A DNA stretch of 42,526 nt from Oppiella nova (GCA_905397405.1 CAJPVJ010000089.1:1-42526); one strand, 5' to 3'; shown: positions 7,983-18,225, counted from the first letter of the stretch. Notes: generated from the sequence alone by a model not told the origin. Made by a program: numbers and translations.

Positions 7983-9041
7983 ATGGCTGAACTTAACTCT
8001 CCCCTTGTACTTGGCGATTTACATTTAAAAAATCGTGTCGTGATGGCGCCTTTAACCCGTAGCCGTGCTACCGCTGATCGGGTACCCACGGCAATCATGG
8101 CTGAGCACTATGCACAGCGTGCCAGTGCAGGTTTAATCATTTCTGAAGCAACAGTGATTTCAGAACAAGCCAATGGTTATTTAAATACACCAGGGCTATT
8201 TACCGATGCGCAAGTTGAGGGCTGGAAGTCTGTAACCCAAGCGGTTCATGACCAAGGTGGTTTGATTGTGGCGCAGTTATGGCATGTGGGACGTGTCTCA
8301 CATCCAGATTTACTCGATGGGGAAACGCCTGTATCTGCAAGTGCAATACAACAAGCAGGACAAGTCAGCTTATTACGTCCAAAACGTGACTATGTTGTGC
8401 CACGACCTTTGGAAATCTCTGAAATTCATAACATCACCGAACAGTTTAAACAAGCTGCAATTAAAGCCAAGACGGCTGGTTTTGATGGCGTTGAATTACA
8501 TGCTGCCAACGGCTACCTGATTGATCAGTTCTTACAAAGTTCAACCAATCACCGTGAAGATGAATATGGTGGTTCTGTTGAAAACCGCGCACGTCTTTTA
8601 CTTGAAGTGATGGATGCTTTAATTGAAGTATGGGGTGCAGGCCGAGTGGGCATACATTTAGCGCCTCGCGGTGATGAGCATGATATGGGGGATGCTGATC
8701 CACGTGAAACCTTTGGTTATGTCTTGGAACAATTAGGTAAACGTAAAATTGCGTTCTTCTTTACACGTGAATATTTAGCCGATGACAGTATCAGCGAATA
8801 TATGAAGCGACGTTCAAACGGTGTGCCATATATTGCTAATATGCGTTTAAGTCGTGAAGATGCCATCAAACTCTTGGCATCAGGTCAAGCAGATGCGGTG
8901 TCTTTCGGTAAAGCTTATATTGCCAATCCTGATTTGTATGAACGTTTGATTCAAGACGCACCTTTAAATGAATTGGTGTTTGAAAATATGATTGGTTCAC
9001 AAACTGCGGAAGGCTATATTGATTATCCTGCTTTGGGATAA
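7983..9041 (+). CDS. nemA: Old Yellow Enzyme family alkene reductase
   Basis: A 352-residue FMN-dependent TIM-barrel oxidoreductase that uses NAD(P)H to reduce activated C=C bonds, nitro compounds and similar electrophiles in the cytoplasm. Family marks are LKNRVVMAPLTRSRA at the N-terminus, the VAQLWHVGR strand, the substrate-binding HAANGYLIDQF (His and Asn hydrogen-bond the substrate), and the phosphate-binding ADAVSFGKAYIANPDL near the C-terminus. It closely follows the ArsR gene and is probably co-transcribed with it. The physiological substrate is unknown; N-ethylmaleimide reductase is the nearest named relative. Confidence 0.9.
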   Translation: MAELNSPLVLGDLHLKNRVVMAPLTRSRATADRVPTAIMAEHYAQRASAGLIISEATVISEQANGYLNTPGLFTDAQVEGWKSVTQAVHDQGGLIVAQLWHVGRVSHPDLLDGETPVSASAIQQAGQVSLLRPKRDYVVPRPLEISEIHNITEQFKQAAIKAKTAGFDGVELHAANGYLIDQFLQSSTNHREDEYGGSVENRARLLLEVMDALIEVWGAGRVGIHLAPRGDEHDMGDADPRETFGYVLEQLGKRKIAFFFTREYLADDSISEYMKRRSNGVPYIANMRLSREDAIKLLASGQADAVSFGKAYIANPDLYERLIQDAPLNELVFENMIGSQTAEGYIDYPALG

Positions 9042-9390
9042 AACAAAGACTGTATTTTCTCTGGATGTGAATGGAATACCCATTCACATCCACAACTCAG
9101 ATAAATTTAACCAGTTTTCTTTTTGTATCGTTGACTCTTACAAGGCATATCTATTGTACATGGCATGGATATCGCCATTGGTTAAGGCGTACAACACTAC
9201 CTTTTACCAATAAGCGTTTTTTCATCCCTGTAAAGCCAAGTTTTGCTAGCGTTGTTGCTGGTTGATGGATCAGATTTGCTCTAGCATGCGGTCGACTACC
9301 TTGCTGACAACAAATCGTTAAATATTATTCATTAACAACTGAATATGGCTCTGTTATATTTGCCCATTCATCTATATTGAGACATTCTGT
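9042..9390. other. Intergenic region with a 13-bp hairpin
   Basis: This 349-base gap between the reductase and waaA holds a perfect 13-bp stem with a 5-base loop at 9062-9092, 20 bases after the reductase stop. There is no T-run, so it is a terminator only in a weak sense. Bases 9180-9300 look somewhat like degraded coding sequence, with short open stretches on both strands, but I recognise no family. Confidence 0.4.
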
Positions 9391-10671
9391 TTGGCTACTC
9401 CTTTTTGGTATAACACAGCACTTAAAATCGTTAAGCCTTTGTATCAATGGCGTATCAAAAAACGTGCGAAAGATAGCGCAGAATACCAACAAGAATGTCT
9501 TGAGCGCTTTGGCCCCTTTCAAGATGTAAAGAATCAGCATGCCATTTGGTTTCATTGTGTTTCAGTCGGAGAAACCAATGCTGCTCAGCCTTTAATCGAA
9601 CATTATTTAAAAGCAGGTCATGCTGTTTTAGTCACCAATACGACAAAAACAGGCCAAGCACGTGCCAAATCGTTATTCTTAAAAGCACCTTATCAAGCAT
9701 TATTTCAAGCGGTATATTTGCCTGCTGATCAGCGCTATTTAGTTGCTGATTTTTATCAGAAATACCAACCCAAATTACTGATTTTGGTTGAAACTGAACT
9801 ATGGCCAAATCTTATTGACCAAGCTCAACAGTTTAAAGTGCCTTGTATTTTAGTGAATGCACGGCTTTCAGAAAAATCTGCCAAAGGCTATGCTAAAGTT
9901 CCAAGCCTGACCCGTCCAATGCTACAGAAATTAGATCAGTTATTGGCGCAAGATGTTGCAACGCAGCAACGCTTTATTGATCTGGGTATGCCGCAAGATA
10001 AAACACAAGTACTTGGAAGTATTAAATTTGATATTTCTGCACCTGAACAATTTATCCATAAAGCACAACAGTTGCAGCAGGACTGGAACTTAGCAAATCG
10101 AAAAATCATTACTATCGCCAGTACACATGCACCTGAAGAAGAAAAATTATTTCTCGCATTTAAAACCTATTTAGAACAATATCCAGATTGGTTGTTGATC
10201 GTTGTCCCGCGCCATCCTGAACGTTTTGATGAGGTTTTTGCTGCTGCACAAAGTTTAAATTTAACCACACAGCGCCGTAGTTTAGAGCAAGTAATCGAGT
10301 CGAATACCCAAGTCTATTTGGCAGACAGTATGGGTGAAATGTGGCTGTGGTATGCATTGAGTCAGGCATGTTTTGTTGGTGGGTCGTTAAATGAACCCGG
10401 TGGTGGACATAATATTTTAGAAGCTATGGTTTTAGATGTACCCACCGTGATTGGACCGCATTATTTTAATTTTCAAGCCATTGTGGATGAGTTCTTACAG
10501 GCAGATGCCTTAAAAGTGGGGCAAACTGTTGATGAGGTGGTTCAGTTATTGGTGCGCTGTTTGGAAGATCAAGCTTTTGCCCAGCAATTAAGCCAGCATG
10601 CGATTGATGTTTTAAAGCGTAATCAGGGTTCTTTATACAAACATATTGCAGTGATTGATCAGTATTTATAA
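9391..10671 (+). CDS. waaA: 3-deoxy-D-manno-octulosonic acid (Kdo) transferase
   Basis: It transfers Kdo from CMP-Kdo to lipid A precursor at the inner membrane, starting the lipo-oligosaccharide core. 426 residues is typical. The N-terminal segment (ATPFWYNTALKIVKPLY) is the usual membrane-associated start. The GT-B glycosyltransferase shows VSVGETNAAQPLI near the acceptor site, LVETELWPNL in the first domain, and GGSLNEPGGGHNILEA in the nucleotide-sugar-binding half. The start is TTG at 9391; no in-frame ATG fits the conserved N-terminus. It is followed by rsmE after 60 bases on the same strand, so the two may share a transcript. Confidence 0.95.
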   Translation: MATPFWYNTALKIVKPLYQWRIKKRAKDSAEYQQECLERFGPFQDVKNQHAIWFHCVSVGETNAAQPLIEHYLKAGHAVLVTNTTKTGQARAKSLFLKAPYQALFQAVYLPADQRYLVADFYQKYQPKLLILVETELWPNLIDQAQQFKVPCILVNARLSEKSAKGYAKVPSLTRPMLQKLDQLLAQDVATQQRFIDLGMPQDKTQVLGSIKFDISAPEQFIHKAQQLQQDWNLANRKIITIASTHAPEEEKLFLAFKTYLEQYPDWLLIVVPRHPERFDEVFAAAQSLNLTTQRRSLEQVIESNTQVYLADSMGEMWLWYALSQACFVGGSLNEPGGGHNILEAMVLDVPTVIGPHYFNFQAIVDEFLQADALKVGQTVDEVVQLLVRCLEDQAFAQQLSQHAIDVLKRNQGSLYKHIAVIDQYL

Positions 10672-10731
10672 TTTATACATTGTTGATGAATAAACACCAT
10701 CAGCTAAAAGTAAAAAGAACCAGAATTTTTT

Positions 10732-11445
10732 ATGAACATCGTCCTTCTTGATCCTCGTCAAACACAAGCTGAAACTTGGACAATCAGTTCAAAAAGGCAA
10801 GTTGAACATTTGCACACGCATCTTGCTGCCAAAGTTGGAGATACGCTTAAGGTTGGCGTTCGGGGTGCCAGTCGTTATTTAACTGAAATTGTTGATATTT
10901 CAGAACATACGATTTTACTTCGACCGATTCAAGAAGAGCCTGTTCCAGCAAAATTGCCCGTAACTTTAATTGTGGCATTACCACGCCCCAAAGTGTTACG
11001 CCGCTTAATTATGGATGCGGTGACACTGGGGGTAGAAAAATTAATTTTGATTCATAGTTATCGCGTTGATAAAAGTTATTGGCAAAGCCCTTTTTTACAG
11101 CAAATTGATCATTACATTACCTTGGGATTAGAACAGGCGGGGGATACCATCGCTCCTCAAATTGAACTTTACAAACGCTTTAAACCCTTTGTTGAAGATG
11201 TCTTACCTAGCTTCATTACGCCACAAAATCCTGCTTATGTGGCGCATCCGTATACTGAACAGAAAATGCCATTTGCTATCGATCATTCATGTACTGTGAT
11301 CATTGGACCTGAAGGGGGTTTTATACCTTATGAGGTGGATTTACTGATAAAAAACGGCTGCCAAGCAGTGAGCTTAGGCAACCGTATTTTGCGTACTGAA
11401 ACCGCGATCCCTTATGTATTGGGGCGCTTATTTAGCACGAGCTGA
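10732..11445 (+). CDS. rsmE: 16S rRNA (uracil(1498)-N(3))-methyltransferase
   Basis: A 237-residue SPOUT-class methyltransferase that modifies U1498 of 16S rRNA in the 30S subunit. The N-terminal PUA-like domain covers about residues 1-70. The C-terminal trefoil knot carries the SAM-binding motifs IGPEGGFIPYEVD and SLGNRILRTETA, which are diagnostic. The 3' end overlaps the convergent MscS gene by 18 bases, so no separate terminator fits between them. Confidence 0.95.
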   Translation: MNIVLLDPRQTQAETWTISSKRQVEHLHTHLAAKVGDTLKVGVRGASRYLTEIVDISEHTILLRPIQEEPVPAKLPVTLIVALPRPKVLRRLIMDAVTLGVEKLILIHSYRVDKSYWQSPFLQQIDHYITLGLEQAGDTIAPQIELYKRFKPFVEDVLPSFITPQNPAYVAHPYTEQKMPFAIDHSCTVIIGPEGGFIPYEVDLLIKNGCQAVSLGNRILRTETAIPYVLGRLFSTS

Positions 11446-12432
11446 TTCGATGTCATCCGCTGATGGATCACCGCGGTAGACTTTGACTTCCTGAACAGGA
11501 TAAGGAATCGAAATATTATTATCCGCAAAGGCTTCAAGCACACGTTCTTGAATTTCACTGATCGAAGCCGCAGTAACCACTTGCGTGGTATCTACCCACC
11601 AACGAACGGTTAAATTGACAGAGAAATCCGCCAAAGCAGAAACATTCACAGTAAAGCCCGGCTGGCTTAAAATACGTTGATCTTTATCAAGCAATTTAAG
11701 AATAATGTCTTTGGCTTTCTGTACATCATCTTCATAACCAATCCCAACCACAAACTCACAACGACGGCGTTGGTAAGCGGTATTTACCGTCACGGCACTG
11801 GTATACACAGTTGCGTTTGGAATCACGATACGTCGTCCATCAGGGGAACGTAAAAAAGTTGCACGAATTTGAATATCTTCGACAGTACCTTCCATATTGT
11901 TGACAATGATGTCATCACCAATCTTGAACGGTTCACCCAAAAGAATCAAAATTCCAGAAAGTAGATTTTGGAAAATATCTTTAAATGCAAAACCAATCGC
12001 GACCGAACCAATCCCCAAAGCACTCATCAGTTGAGCAGGAGTAAAGCCTGGAATTGCGATAACCATGGCAATTAAGAAACCAAAAAAGATAATTGCGGTA
12101 CTGCCGACACGATTCAGTACCAGAACTAAATTTTGGCGAGTATAAGTACGGTTTTCGAGTGTTCTACGGACAAAGAATTTAAAAAGCTTAGACAACAACC
12201 AGAAAATAGTGATGACGATCAGCGCAATACATAAATATGGCATACGCTCCCAAAAACCATCAACAAACTTGTCGATGGTTGAGTATGCATCTTTATATTT
12301 TTCAGTATGTTGAATCACTGTTTGTGCAGTTTTTTCGCCTGCAGAATGGATCAATTGAGTCGTGTCTTGCGCAACGGTACTCAATGCATTTGCTTCTTCA
12401 GCCACAATCATGTCCAATAAAATAATTGGCAT
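11428..12432 (-). CDS. mscS: Small-conductance mechanosensitive channel, MscS family
   Basis: A 334-residue inner membrane channel that opens on hypo-osmotic shock. A hydrophilic N-terminal stretch (about residues 1-65, probably periplasmic) precedes three membrane helices. The pore helix carries the MscS signature (LGIGSVAIGFAFKDIFQNLL), followed by GEPFKIGDDI at the start of the beta domain. The C-terminal alpha/beta vestibule domain is intact. The N-terminal extension is a little longer than in E. coli MscS (286 residues). It is convergent with rsmE, with overlapping ends. Confidence 0.93.
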   Translation of the reverse strand: MPIILLDMIVAEEANALSTVAQDTTQLIHSAGEKTAQTVIQHTEKYKDAYSTIDKFVDGFWERMPYLCIALIVITIFWLLSKLFKFFVRRTLENRTYTRQNLVLVLNRVGSTAIIFFGFLIAMVIAIPGFTPAQLMSALGIGSVAIGFAFKDIFQNLLSGILILLGEPFKIGDDIIVNNMEGTVEDIQIRATFLRSPDGRRIVIPNATVYTSAVTVNTAYQRRRCEFVVGIGYEDDVQKAKDIILKLLDKDQRILSQPGFTVNVSALADFSVNLTVRWWVDTTQVVTAASISEIQERVLEAFADNNISIPYPVQEVKVYRGDPSADDIESARAK

Positions 12433-12557
12433 ATTTTGCCTGAAATTTCAAAGAAGTTAAGCTTTGATTACAGTTTTTCTTATGACGAACAAATAAAAAT
12501 AATATTTGTGAATCAATATTCAACTCATGTTAAGGCATCATTAAGGATTAATTCTCC

Positions 12558-13139
12558 TTAAAAATATTTAGTCCCTTTTTCAATGATTGTTGTTGGATTT
12601 TCAATTTCTCCAGTCCCAATCATAAATGACACCACACTTATAGAGCTAACTAAGCTGATGATAAAGCCTATTAGCATCAGCCAAGCCATTAATTTTTCAA
12701 TAAAAGTTGATGGGCGTGGGTGACCAAAACGATTGGCGCGATTACAACCACGTGCAAGGAGTAAATACAGCAGCATCAAGAATTGCACAATGGGAATCAG
12801 CAATAACAGAATAAACCAACCAGATTTATTACGATCATGCAGCCTGCGAATAATCACAACCATCATTCCATATAAATAAAGACAGCTGAGTGCGAGGTAA
12901 GTGAACTGTCCTAATCCTGAAATCGAATTTATCGCATGTTGGCTGAATTGCAGTGAATGTAAATTCACAATGCCAAAGACTAGACCGAGGACAAGCAATG
13001 CAATGGTAAAAATGAGATGCAAAAATCCAAACCAAGCAATATAACTCAAACGATTAAAGCGGCCTTGAGTAGAAAGGGGATGATCTACTGGTGATACTTG
13101 ATGCTTTGAAAAAAAAGTCGACGATTCTTGTATTTGCAT
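12558..13139 (-). CDS. DUF805 family inner membrane protein
   Basis: About 193 residues with four or five hydrophobic helices. RFNRLSYIAWFGFLHL at the first helix and RRLHDRNKSGWFILLLLIPIVQF in the middle are the hallmark DUF805 motifs, in particular the RRLHD-N-SGW loop. Function is unknown for the family. Starts at 13199 (ATG) or 13205 (GTG) would add a basic 20-22-residue leader; I prefer the ATG at 13139 because family members usually have only a short polar segment before the RFNRLSY motif. Confidence 0.85.
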   Translation of the reverse strand: MQIQESSTFFSKHQVSPVDHPLSTQGRFNRLSYIAWFGFLHLIFTIALLVLGLVFGIVNLHSLQFSQHAINSISGLGQFTYLALSCLYLYGMMVVIIRRLHDRNKSGWFILLLLIPIVQFLMLLYLLLARGCNRANRFGHPRPSTFIEKLMAWLMLIGFIISLVSSISVVSFMIGTGEIENPTTIIEKGTKYF

Positions 13140-13288
13140 GGCGATCGCGTCCAGTTGAATGAGTTCGGTAAGGAAATGTTTTTTTCTGAAAAAAACCATA
13201 TGCACTTCTGACTACAAATTATAAGATCAAAAAAACTCCATAGATATTGAAAATTCGAATATTTTGGCAAATGACTTAAGATTTTCCG

Positions 13289-13390
13289 ATGGTTAAAGTG
13301 ACCCCCGTGTCTACGACCAAAGCACAATTGTTAACCGAAATGCGCTATCGTAATACTGAACACATGCAGCAAATAAAATCAAGAACGTAG
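13289..13390 (+). CDS. Possible 33-residue small ORF upstream of acs
   Basis: An ATG at 13289 opens a 33-codon frame ending at TAG 13388-13390, 42 bases before acs. The product is basic and polar (MVKVTPVSTTKAQLLTEM, then RYRNTEHMQQIK), with codon use similar to the neighbouring genes. It could be a small protein, a leader peptide for acs, or chance. It has no recognisable family, and I cannot see a strong ribosome binding site. Confidence 0.3.
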   Translation: MVKVTPVSTTKAQLLTEMRYRNTEHMQQIKSRT

Positions 13391-13432
13391 GCATACATCT
13401 CGTGATGAGGTGGCAAATCAAGGAAGCAGAAT

Positions 13433-15376
13433 ATGAATGAAGTCTATCCAGTTCCAGAACAATTTGTTAAAACAGCAAGGACTAATGAACAAGAATACTT
13501 TGAACGTTATCAACAGTCAGTCGAGCATCCAGATGAGTTTTGGGCAGAAGCTGCAAAGAAATTGGACTGGATTAAGCCATTTACTCAAGTAAAAAATACC
13601 AGCTACGACAAAGATAATTTTAAAATTGAATGGTTTGCAGATGGGCAACTGAATGTCAGTGCCAACTGTTTAGATCGTCATTTAAAAGAACACCCACTGA
13701 AACCTGCAATTATTTGGGAGGGGGATCATCCATCTCGCCATAAAATCATTTCTTTTGAAGAACTGCATGATGAAGTGTGTCGTTTTGCCAATGTCTTAAA
13801 GAAAAATGGAATCGGGAAAGGTGATCGAGTCATTTTGTATATGCCGATGATCCCTGAAGCGGCGATTGCCATGCTGGCATGTACCCGAATAGGGGCAGTG
13901 CATTGTGTGGTATTTGGTGGATTCTCTCCAGACTCATTGGCAAGTCGGATAGACGACAGTCAAGCTAAATTGGTGATTACCGCTGACCAAGGTATGCGTG
14001 GTGGTAAAACGATTCCTTTAAAAGAGAATGTAGATGCAGCATTGGCGCTGGATGGAACCACTTCCGTTGAAAAAATGATTGTGGTGCATCGAACAGGCCA
14101 TCCAATAACAATGCAGGAGGGGCGTGACCTGTGGTATCACATGGAAATTATGACGGTCACAGATATCTGTCCGCCAGAACCGATGAATGCCGAAGATCCT
14201 TTATTTATTTTATATACGTCTGGATCAACAGGAAAGCCTAAAGGAGTGTTACATACTACGGGTGGTTATTTAACTTATGTCAATTCAACTTTCCGTGAAG
14301 TTTTTGATATTAAACAAGATGATGTGTTCTGGTGTACCGCAGATGTGGGTTGGATTACGGGGCATTCTTATGTGCTTTATGGACCATTATCCAATGGTAC
14401 AACCACGGTCATGTCCGAAGGTATCCCACAATATCCAACATGGGCACGCACAGGGCATATTGTAGATAAGCATAACATTACCATTCTCTATACTGCACCA
14501 ACAGCGATCCGCGCGATGATGCGTGAGGGTGATGCTTTTGTGCGTGAAAGTGACCGTAGCAGTTTGCGTCTATTGGGTACCGTGGGTGAGCCGATTAATC
14601 CAGAAGCATGGAATTGGTACTATACCGTTGTGGGTGAAAGCCGTTGTCCAATTGTGGATACATGGTGGCAAACTGAAACAGGCGGTATTTTAATTTCTCC
14701 ACTGCCGGGTGCAACCCCACTTAAACCGGGTTCGGCCACTCGTCCATTGTTTGGCGTACAACCAGCATTGGTTGATGCTGAGGGTCAAGAACTTGAAGGT
14801 GAAGCAGAAGGCAATTTGATTATTAAGAATTCTTGGCCGGGGCAAATGCGGACCATTTGGGGCGATCCTGAGCGATTTATTGAAGCGTATTTCTCAACCT
14901 ATCCAGGCAGTTATTTTACTGGTGATGGTGCGCGTCGTGATAAAGATGGTTATTACTGGATTACGGGTCGTGTAGATGATGTCTTGAATGTTTCGGGCCA
15001 CCGTTTGGGCACTGCTGAAATTGAAAGTGCCTTGGTTGCGCATGCAAAAGTCGCTGAATCTGCAGTTGTTGGTATGCCACATGAGATTAAAGGGCAAGGC
15101 ATAGCGGCCTATGTGACCTTGCAGGCGGGTGAAGCTGAAACTGAAGAATTACGTAAAGAATTGGTCAATTGGGTACGTAAAGTGCTGGGACCTGTGGCAA
15201 CACCTGATGCAATTTATTGGGCACCTGCTTTGCCAAAAACCCGTTCTGGAAAAATCATGCGACGTATTTTAAGAAAAATTGCTGCCAATGAGTTAGATAG
15301 TTTAGGCGATACTTCTACTTTGGCTGATCCCGGTGTGGTAGATCAGTTGATTACAGAGGTTAATGCCAATTCTTAG
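13433..15376 (+). CDS. acs: Acetyl-CoA synthetase
   Basis: It activates acetate to acetyl-CoA through acetyl-AMP, the high-affinity route for acetate assimilation. 647 residues, full length. The AMP-binding loop [11 protein letters not shown] is present, as are WWQTETGG of the acetate pocket region and the C-terminal domain with [10 protein letters not shown]. The last Lys-containing motif is the usual site of regulatory acetylation. GGCATAAT-like promoter elements are not obvious upstream. A hairpin terminator follows at 15413-15445. The response regulator at 20689 resembles the CrbR/AgmR group that controls acs in other gamma-proteobacteria. Confidence 0.97.
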   Translation: MNEVYPVPEQFVKTARTNEQEYFERYQQSVEHPDEFWAEAAKKLDWIKPFTQVKNTSYDKDNFKIEWFADGQLNVSANCLDRHLKEHPLKPAIIWEGDHPSRHKIISFEELHDEVCRFANVLKKNGIGKGDRVILYMPMIPEAAIAMLACTRIGAVHCVVFGGFSPDSLASRIDDSQAKLVITADQGMRGGKTIPLKENVDAALALDGTTSVEKMIVVHRTGHPITMQEGRDLWYHMEIMTVTDICPPEPMNAEDPLFILYTSGSTGKPKGVLHTTGGYLTYVNSTFREVFDIKQDDVFWCTADVGWITGHSYVLYGPLSNGTTTVMSEGIPQYPTWARTGHIVDKHNITILYTAPTAIRAMMREGDAFVRESDRSSLRLLGTVGEPINPEAWNWYYTVVGESRCPIVDTWWQTETGGILISPLPGATPLKPGSATRPLFGVQPALVDAEGQELEGEAEGNLIIKNSWPGQMRTIWGDPERFIEAYFSTYPGSYFTGDGARRDKDGYYWITGRVDDVLNVSGHRLGTAEIESALVAHAKVAESAVVGMPHEIKGQGIAAYVTLQAGEAETEELRKELVNWVRKVLGPVATPDAIYWAPALPKTRSGKIMRRILRKIAANELDSLGDTSTLADPGVVDQLITEVNANS

Positions 15377-15412
15377 TGATTGAAGTCTCTTGATTTTGCT
15401 AGCCAAAGGTTG

Positions 15413-15445
15413 AATACCGTTAGAGAAATTCTAGCGGTATTTTTT
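15413..15445 (+). terminator. acs terminator
   Basis: A 12-bp stem with one G-T pair (15413-15424 with about 15429-15440), a short A-rich loop and a T5 tract. Confidence 0.85.
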
Positions 15446-15544
15446 GTTATTGATTTTCAAACCACAGAATAAGTAATGCAGGCATTGAGATAAGGAAATC
15501 TTACTTGATTTGATAAGCTCAAGGCACTGGGAATAAGAGTAAAT

Positions 15545-16729
15545 ATGATGAATGCACCTCAACAGGCGTTAAACCTTTCTGCTTTAGCAACGGCAAAGCA
15601 ATTGGCAGAACAATTTGCGCAGACTGCTGCTGAGCGTGATAAAGCAGGTGGTAATCCGAAGCTGGAACGGGATTTGATTCGGCAAAGTGGCTTATTGGGA
15701 CTGTCTATTCCACAACAATATGGCGGGCAAGGAGCAAACTGGAAAACAATTTTCCAGACCATTCAAAGTATTGCACAAGTCGATAGTTCCTTAGCACATG
15801 TATATGGCTTTCATCATTTACTAATCGCCACTGTGCAGTTATTTGCTCAGCCTGAACAATATTCGTCATGGTTTGAACACACCGCCCGCAATAACTTGTT
15901 TTGGGGCAATACTTTAAACCCTTTAGATCAGCGCACGAAGGTACAACAACTCACTGAGAACGACTTTATTTTTCATGGTGATAAAAGCTTTTGCTCAGGA
16001 TCAATAGATTCAGACATACTGCTTTGTTCGGGCTTTAATGATGCTGGAAAATTACTGATAGCTGTGATCCCAACACGTCGAGAAGGGGTCAGTTTTTTAG
16101 GCGATTGGAATAATATGGGGCAGCGCCAAACAGATAGCGGTACCAGTCATTTTGAACAGGTCAAAATTCACAAAGATGAGTTATTGTTAAATCCAGGACC
16201 ATTAAGTACACCTTACTCCAGTTTACGACCTTTGATCGCGCAATTGATTTTTGTGCATCTGTTTTTAGGCGTTGCTGAAGGTGCCTTTGACCTTGCAAGA
16301 CAAACAATACAAAGTCAGAAAGCATGGTCAACGTCTTTGGCTGAAAATGCGGTGAATGATCCATTTACCCAGAAGCATTTTGCTGAGTTTTATGTACAGC
16401 TTGAAAGTGTACGTTTACTTGCCGATAAAGCCATTGCAGCATTGCAAACGGCTTGGAATATTGGTGAGCAATTAACAGCAGAACAACGTGGTGAAGTCTC
16501 AATTGCTATTGCGACTGCAAAAATTGCTGCAACCAATAGCTCATTGTTTATAACACAGAATATTTTTCAAGTAATGGGTGCTAGAGCGACAACAGCCAAA
16601 TTGAATTTAGATCGTTTTTGGCGAAATGTCCGTACTCAGACTTTGCATGATCCGATTGATTATAAGTATCAGGAAGTAGGGGAATGGGTATTGACTGGAA
16701 AAGTGCCTGATCCAAGTTTTTACGCTTGA
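15545..16729 (+). CDS. Acyl-CoA dehydrogenase-fold flavin monooxygenase (SfnC/DszC-like)
   Basis: 394 residues with the acyl-CoA dehydrogenase fold: an N-terminal helical domain with LLGLSIPQQYGGQG, a middle beta domain (GDKSFCSGS, then DWNNMGQRQTDSGT) and a C-terminal helical domain ending in RFWRNVRTQTLHDP. The catalytic Glu typical of true acyl-CoA dehydrogenases is not evident. The HDP ending matches the FMNH2-using DszC/SfnC-type desulfurisation enzymes. Its neighbours on the far side of the beta-lactamase gene are sfnG and the FMN reductase msuE, so a role in using organosulfur compounds as a sulfur source is likely. Exact substrate unknown. Confidence 0.8.
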   Translation: MMNAPQQALNLSALATAKQLAEQFAQTAAERDKAGGNPKLERDLIRQSGLLGLSIPQQYGGQGANWKTIFQTIQSIAQVDSSLAHVYGFHHLLIATVQLFAQPEQYSSWFEHTARNNLFWGNTLNPLDQRTKVQQLTENDFIFHGDKSFCSGSIDSDILLCSGFNDAGKLLIAVIPTRREGVSFLGDWNNMGQRQTDSGTSHFEQVKIHKDELLLNPGPLSTPYSSLRPLIAQLIFVHLFLGVAEGAFDLARQTIQSQKAWSTSLAENAVNDPFTQKHFAEFYVQLESVRLLADKAIAALQTAWNIGEQLTAEQRGEVSIAIATAKIAATNSSLFITQNIFQVMGARATTAKLNLDRFWRNVRTQTLHDPIDYKYQEVGEWVLTGKVPDPSFYA

Positions 16730-16943
16730 ACCTAAGCCGACCGATGACATTTTATAGACGTTCATTCCTAGCGCTTTAGCGTTGGTATTGCCATAGCTTA
16801 GATTGAAAAAAACTGTGTTGGATAAGGGGTAGCTGTTATACCCCTACCAACAGCGACAATTATATTGCCATGCAATAGATACAACATGAATGATCTAACA
16901 ATGCACAAAGCTAAAGCCTAGCCCGATCTGATGTGTTTCAGCA

Positions 16944-18134
16944 TCAAGGATTGGATTTTTGCTTTAAGCTATTGAGCACTTCATACGCTGCCTTAATTCG
17001 CTCAGCATTGGGAATTTTTTTATTCATTAACATCACCAAGCCAAAGTTCTCTTGTGGAATATAAATAACATAGGTCCCAAAACCATTGGTAGAGCCAGTT
17101 TTATGAAAGACTCTTGAACCAGTCTTCACGAGGGTTTTTTCAACAGGGTTAGATTGCATCACAACCCGATCAGAATTGCTTTCTAATAGTGTGTTTAATG
17201 TTGCTGGGTAGCTGAACGATTCCCAGCCAAGGGCTTGGGTCATATCACCCATTTTAAAGTAACCAGTATGTGTCGCTAGAATTGCAGGTTTAATCGCTGC
17301 TTTGGCTTGATCTGGATTTAAGTTTAAATTTAAAAAATTTAGCATGTCAGGTAGGCTAGATTTCACCCCATAGGCTTGCGCATCAAAAGCGCGAGCAGTG
17401 ACCCGAAGCGGGTGATTATTTTGATCATAACCAAAGGCATAGTTGCCTTGTTGTGCTTTAGGAACTTGGACATAAGTATGTTGGAGTTCTAGCTTGGGGA
17501 AAATCACTTGTTCTAATAAAGCGCTAAAAGGCATGTTCATGGCTTTAGCGGTCGCTTCACCGAATAGCCCTATGCTTGGATTAGAATATTGTCGAAATTG
17601 ACCAATCGGTTTTTTGACTTTCCAATCTTGAAAATATTTAAGTGTTTGTGCATCTGTTTTTATTTGATCAGGAAATTGCAATGGAAGATTACCACTGGTG
17701 TAGGTGGCCAATTCTAAGAGTGTGACTTGATTAATGTCTGAGTTTTTTAATGCGGGTATATATTTACCAGGATGGTCTTGAAGAGAAATTTTGCCTAAAT
17801 TTTGTGCATAAGTACCTGCTGTTGCAGTAAATATCTTACTGACTGAGCCTAATTCAAAAAGGGTATTTTTATTTACGGCTTTCGCATTCGCAAGTGATTG
17901 TACGCCGTAGTATTTTTCATAACTTTTTCCGTTATACAAAACACCTATTGCCATACCGGGCACTGCATAAGTTTTCATTAATGGCTGAAATGCAGTATTC
18001 ATCGCAGTTTCAACCTTTATAGACGTTGCAGGTATCTCGTTGGCATTTACATAAGTCGTCAAGCTCATACTACCGATGAGGACGCAAAATATCGTTTTTG
18101 TTTTATTTAAAACTACCATACCTACTTTTTCCAT
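16944..18134 (-). CDS. blaADC: Class C beta-lactamase, ADC type
   Basis: A periplasmic serine beta-lactamase (cephalosporinase) of the Acinetobacter-derived cephalosporinase family, 396 residues. A signal peptide covers about the first 32 residues (ends YVNA). The active-site motifs are complete: SVSK (in [10 protein letters not shown]) with the nucleophile Ser, YSN (RQYSNPSIG) and KTG ([12 protein letters not shown]). The sequence clearly differs from A. baumannii ADC at many positions as I recall them. An alternative start is the ATG 15 bases in. There is no insertion sequence upstream; a native promoter is visible at 18198-18225. No ampR-like gene is adjacent, so expression is probably low and constitutive. 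Its placement between organosulfur genes is unusual. Confidence 0.95.
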   Translation of the reverse strand: MEKVGMVVLNKTKTIFCVLIGSMSLTTYVNANEIPATSIKVETAMNTAFQPLMKTYAVPGMAIGVLYNGKSYEKYYGVQSLANAKAVNKNTLFELGSVSKIFTATAGTYAQNLGKISLQDHPGKYIPALKNSDINQVTLLELATYTSGNLPLQFPDQIKTDAQTLKYFQDWKVKKPIGQFRQYSNPSIGLFGEATAKAMNMPFSALLEQVIFPKLELQHTYVQVPKAQQGNYAFGYDQNNHPLRVTARAFDAQAYGVKSSLPDMLNFLNLNLNPDQAKAAIKPAILATHTGYFKMGDMTQALGWESFSYPATLNTLLESNSDRVVMQSNPVEKTLVKTGSRVFHKTGSTNGFGTYVIYIPQENFGLVMLMNKKIPNAERIKAAYEVLNSLKQKSNP

Positions 18135-18197
18135 CTATGCTACAAAAAGGGCGTATTTTAAGGTTGAAAGAAATTTTTTCCAAGATTGCGGTTGTTG

Positions 18198-18225
18198 AGT
18201 ATATGTATAGAACAAATACACTCAA
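18198..18225 (-). promoter_or_regulatory. Probable beta-lactamase promoter
   Basis: On the minus strand, TTGAGT (18220-18225) and TATACT (18198-18203) are spaced by 16 bases, about 64 bases upstream of the ATG. The two boxes sit in an imperfect inverted repeat (TTGAGTATAT versus ATACACTCAA), so a regulator could bind over the promoter. Confidence 0.5.

Noticed and set aside
16730-16943. Short hairpin (16825-16845) and CGCTTTAGCG-type palindrome between the flavoprotein gene and blaADC
   Set aside because: The stem is only 7 bp and lacks a T-run; too weak to call a terminator or a repeat family from one copy.
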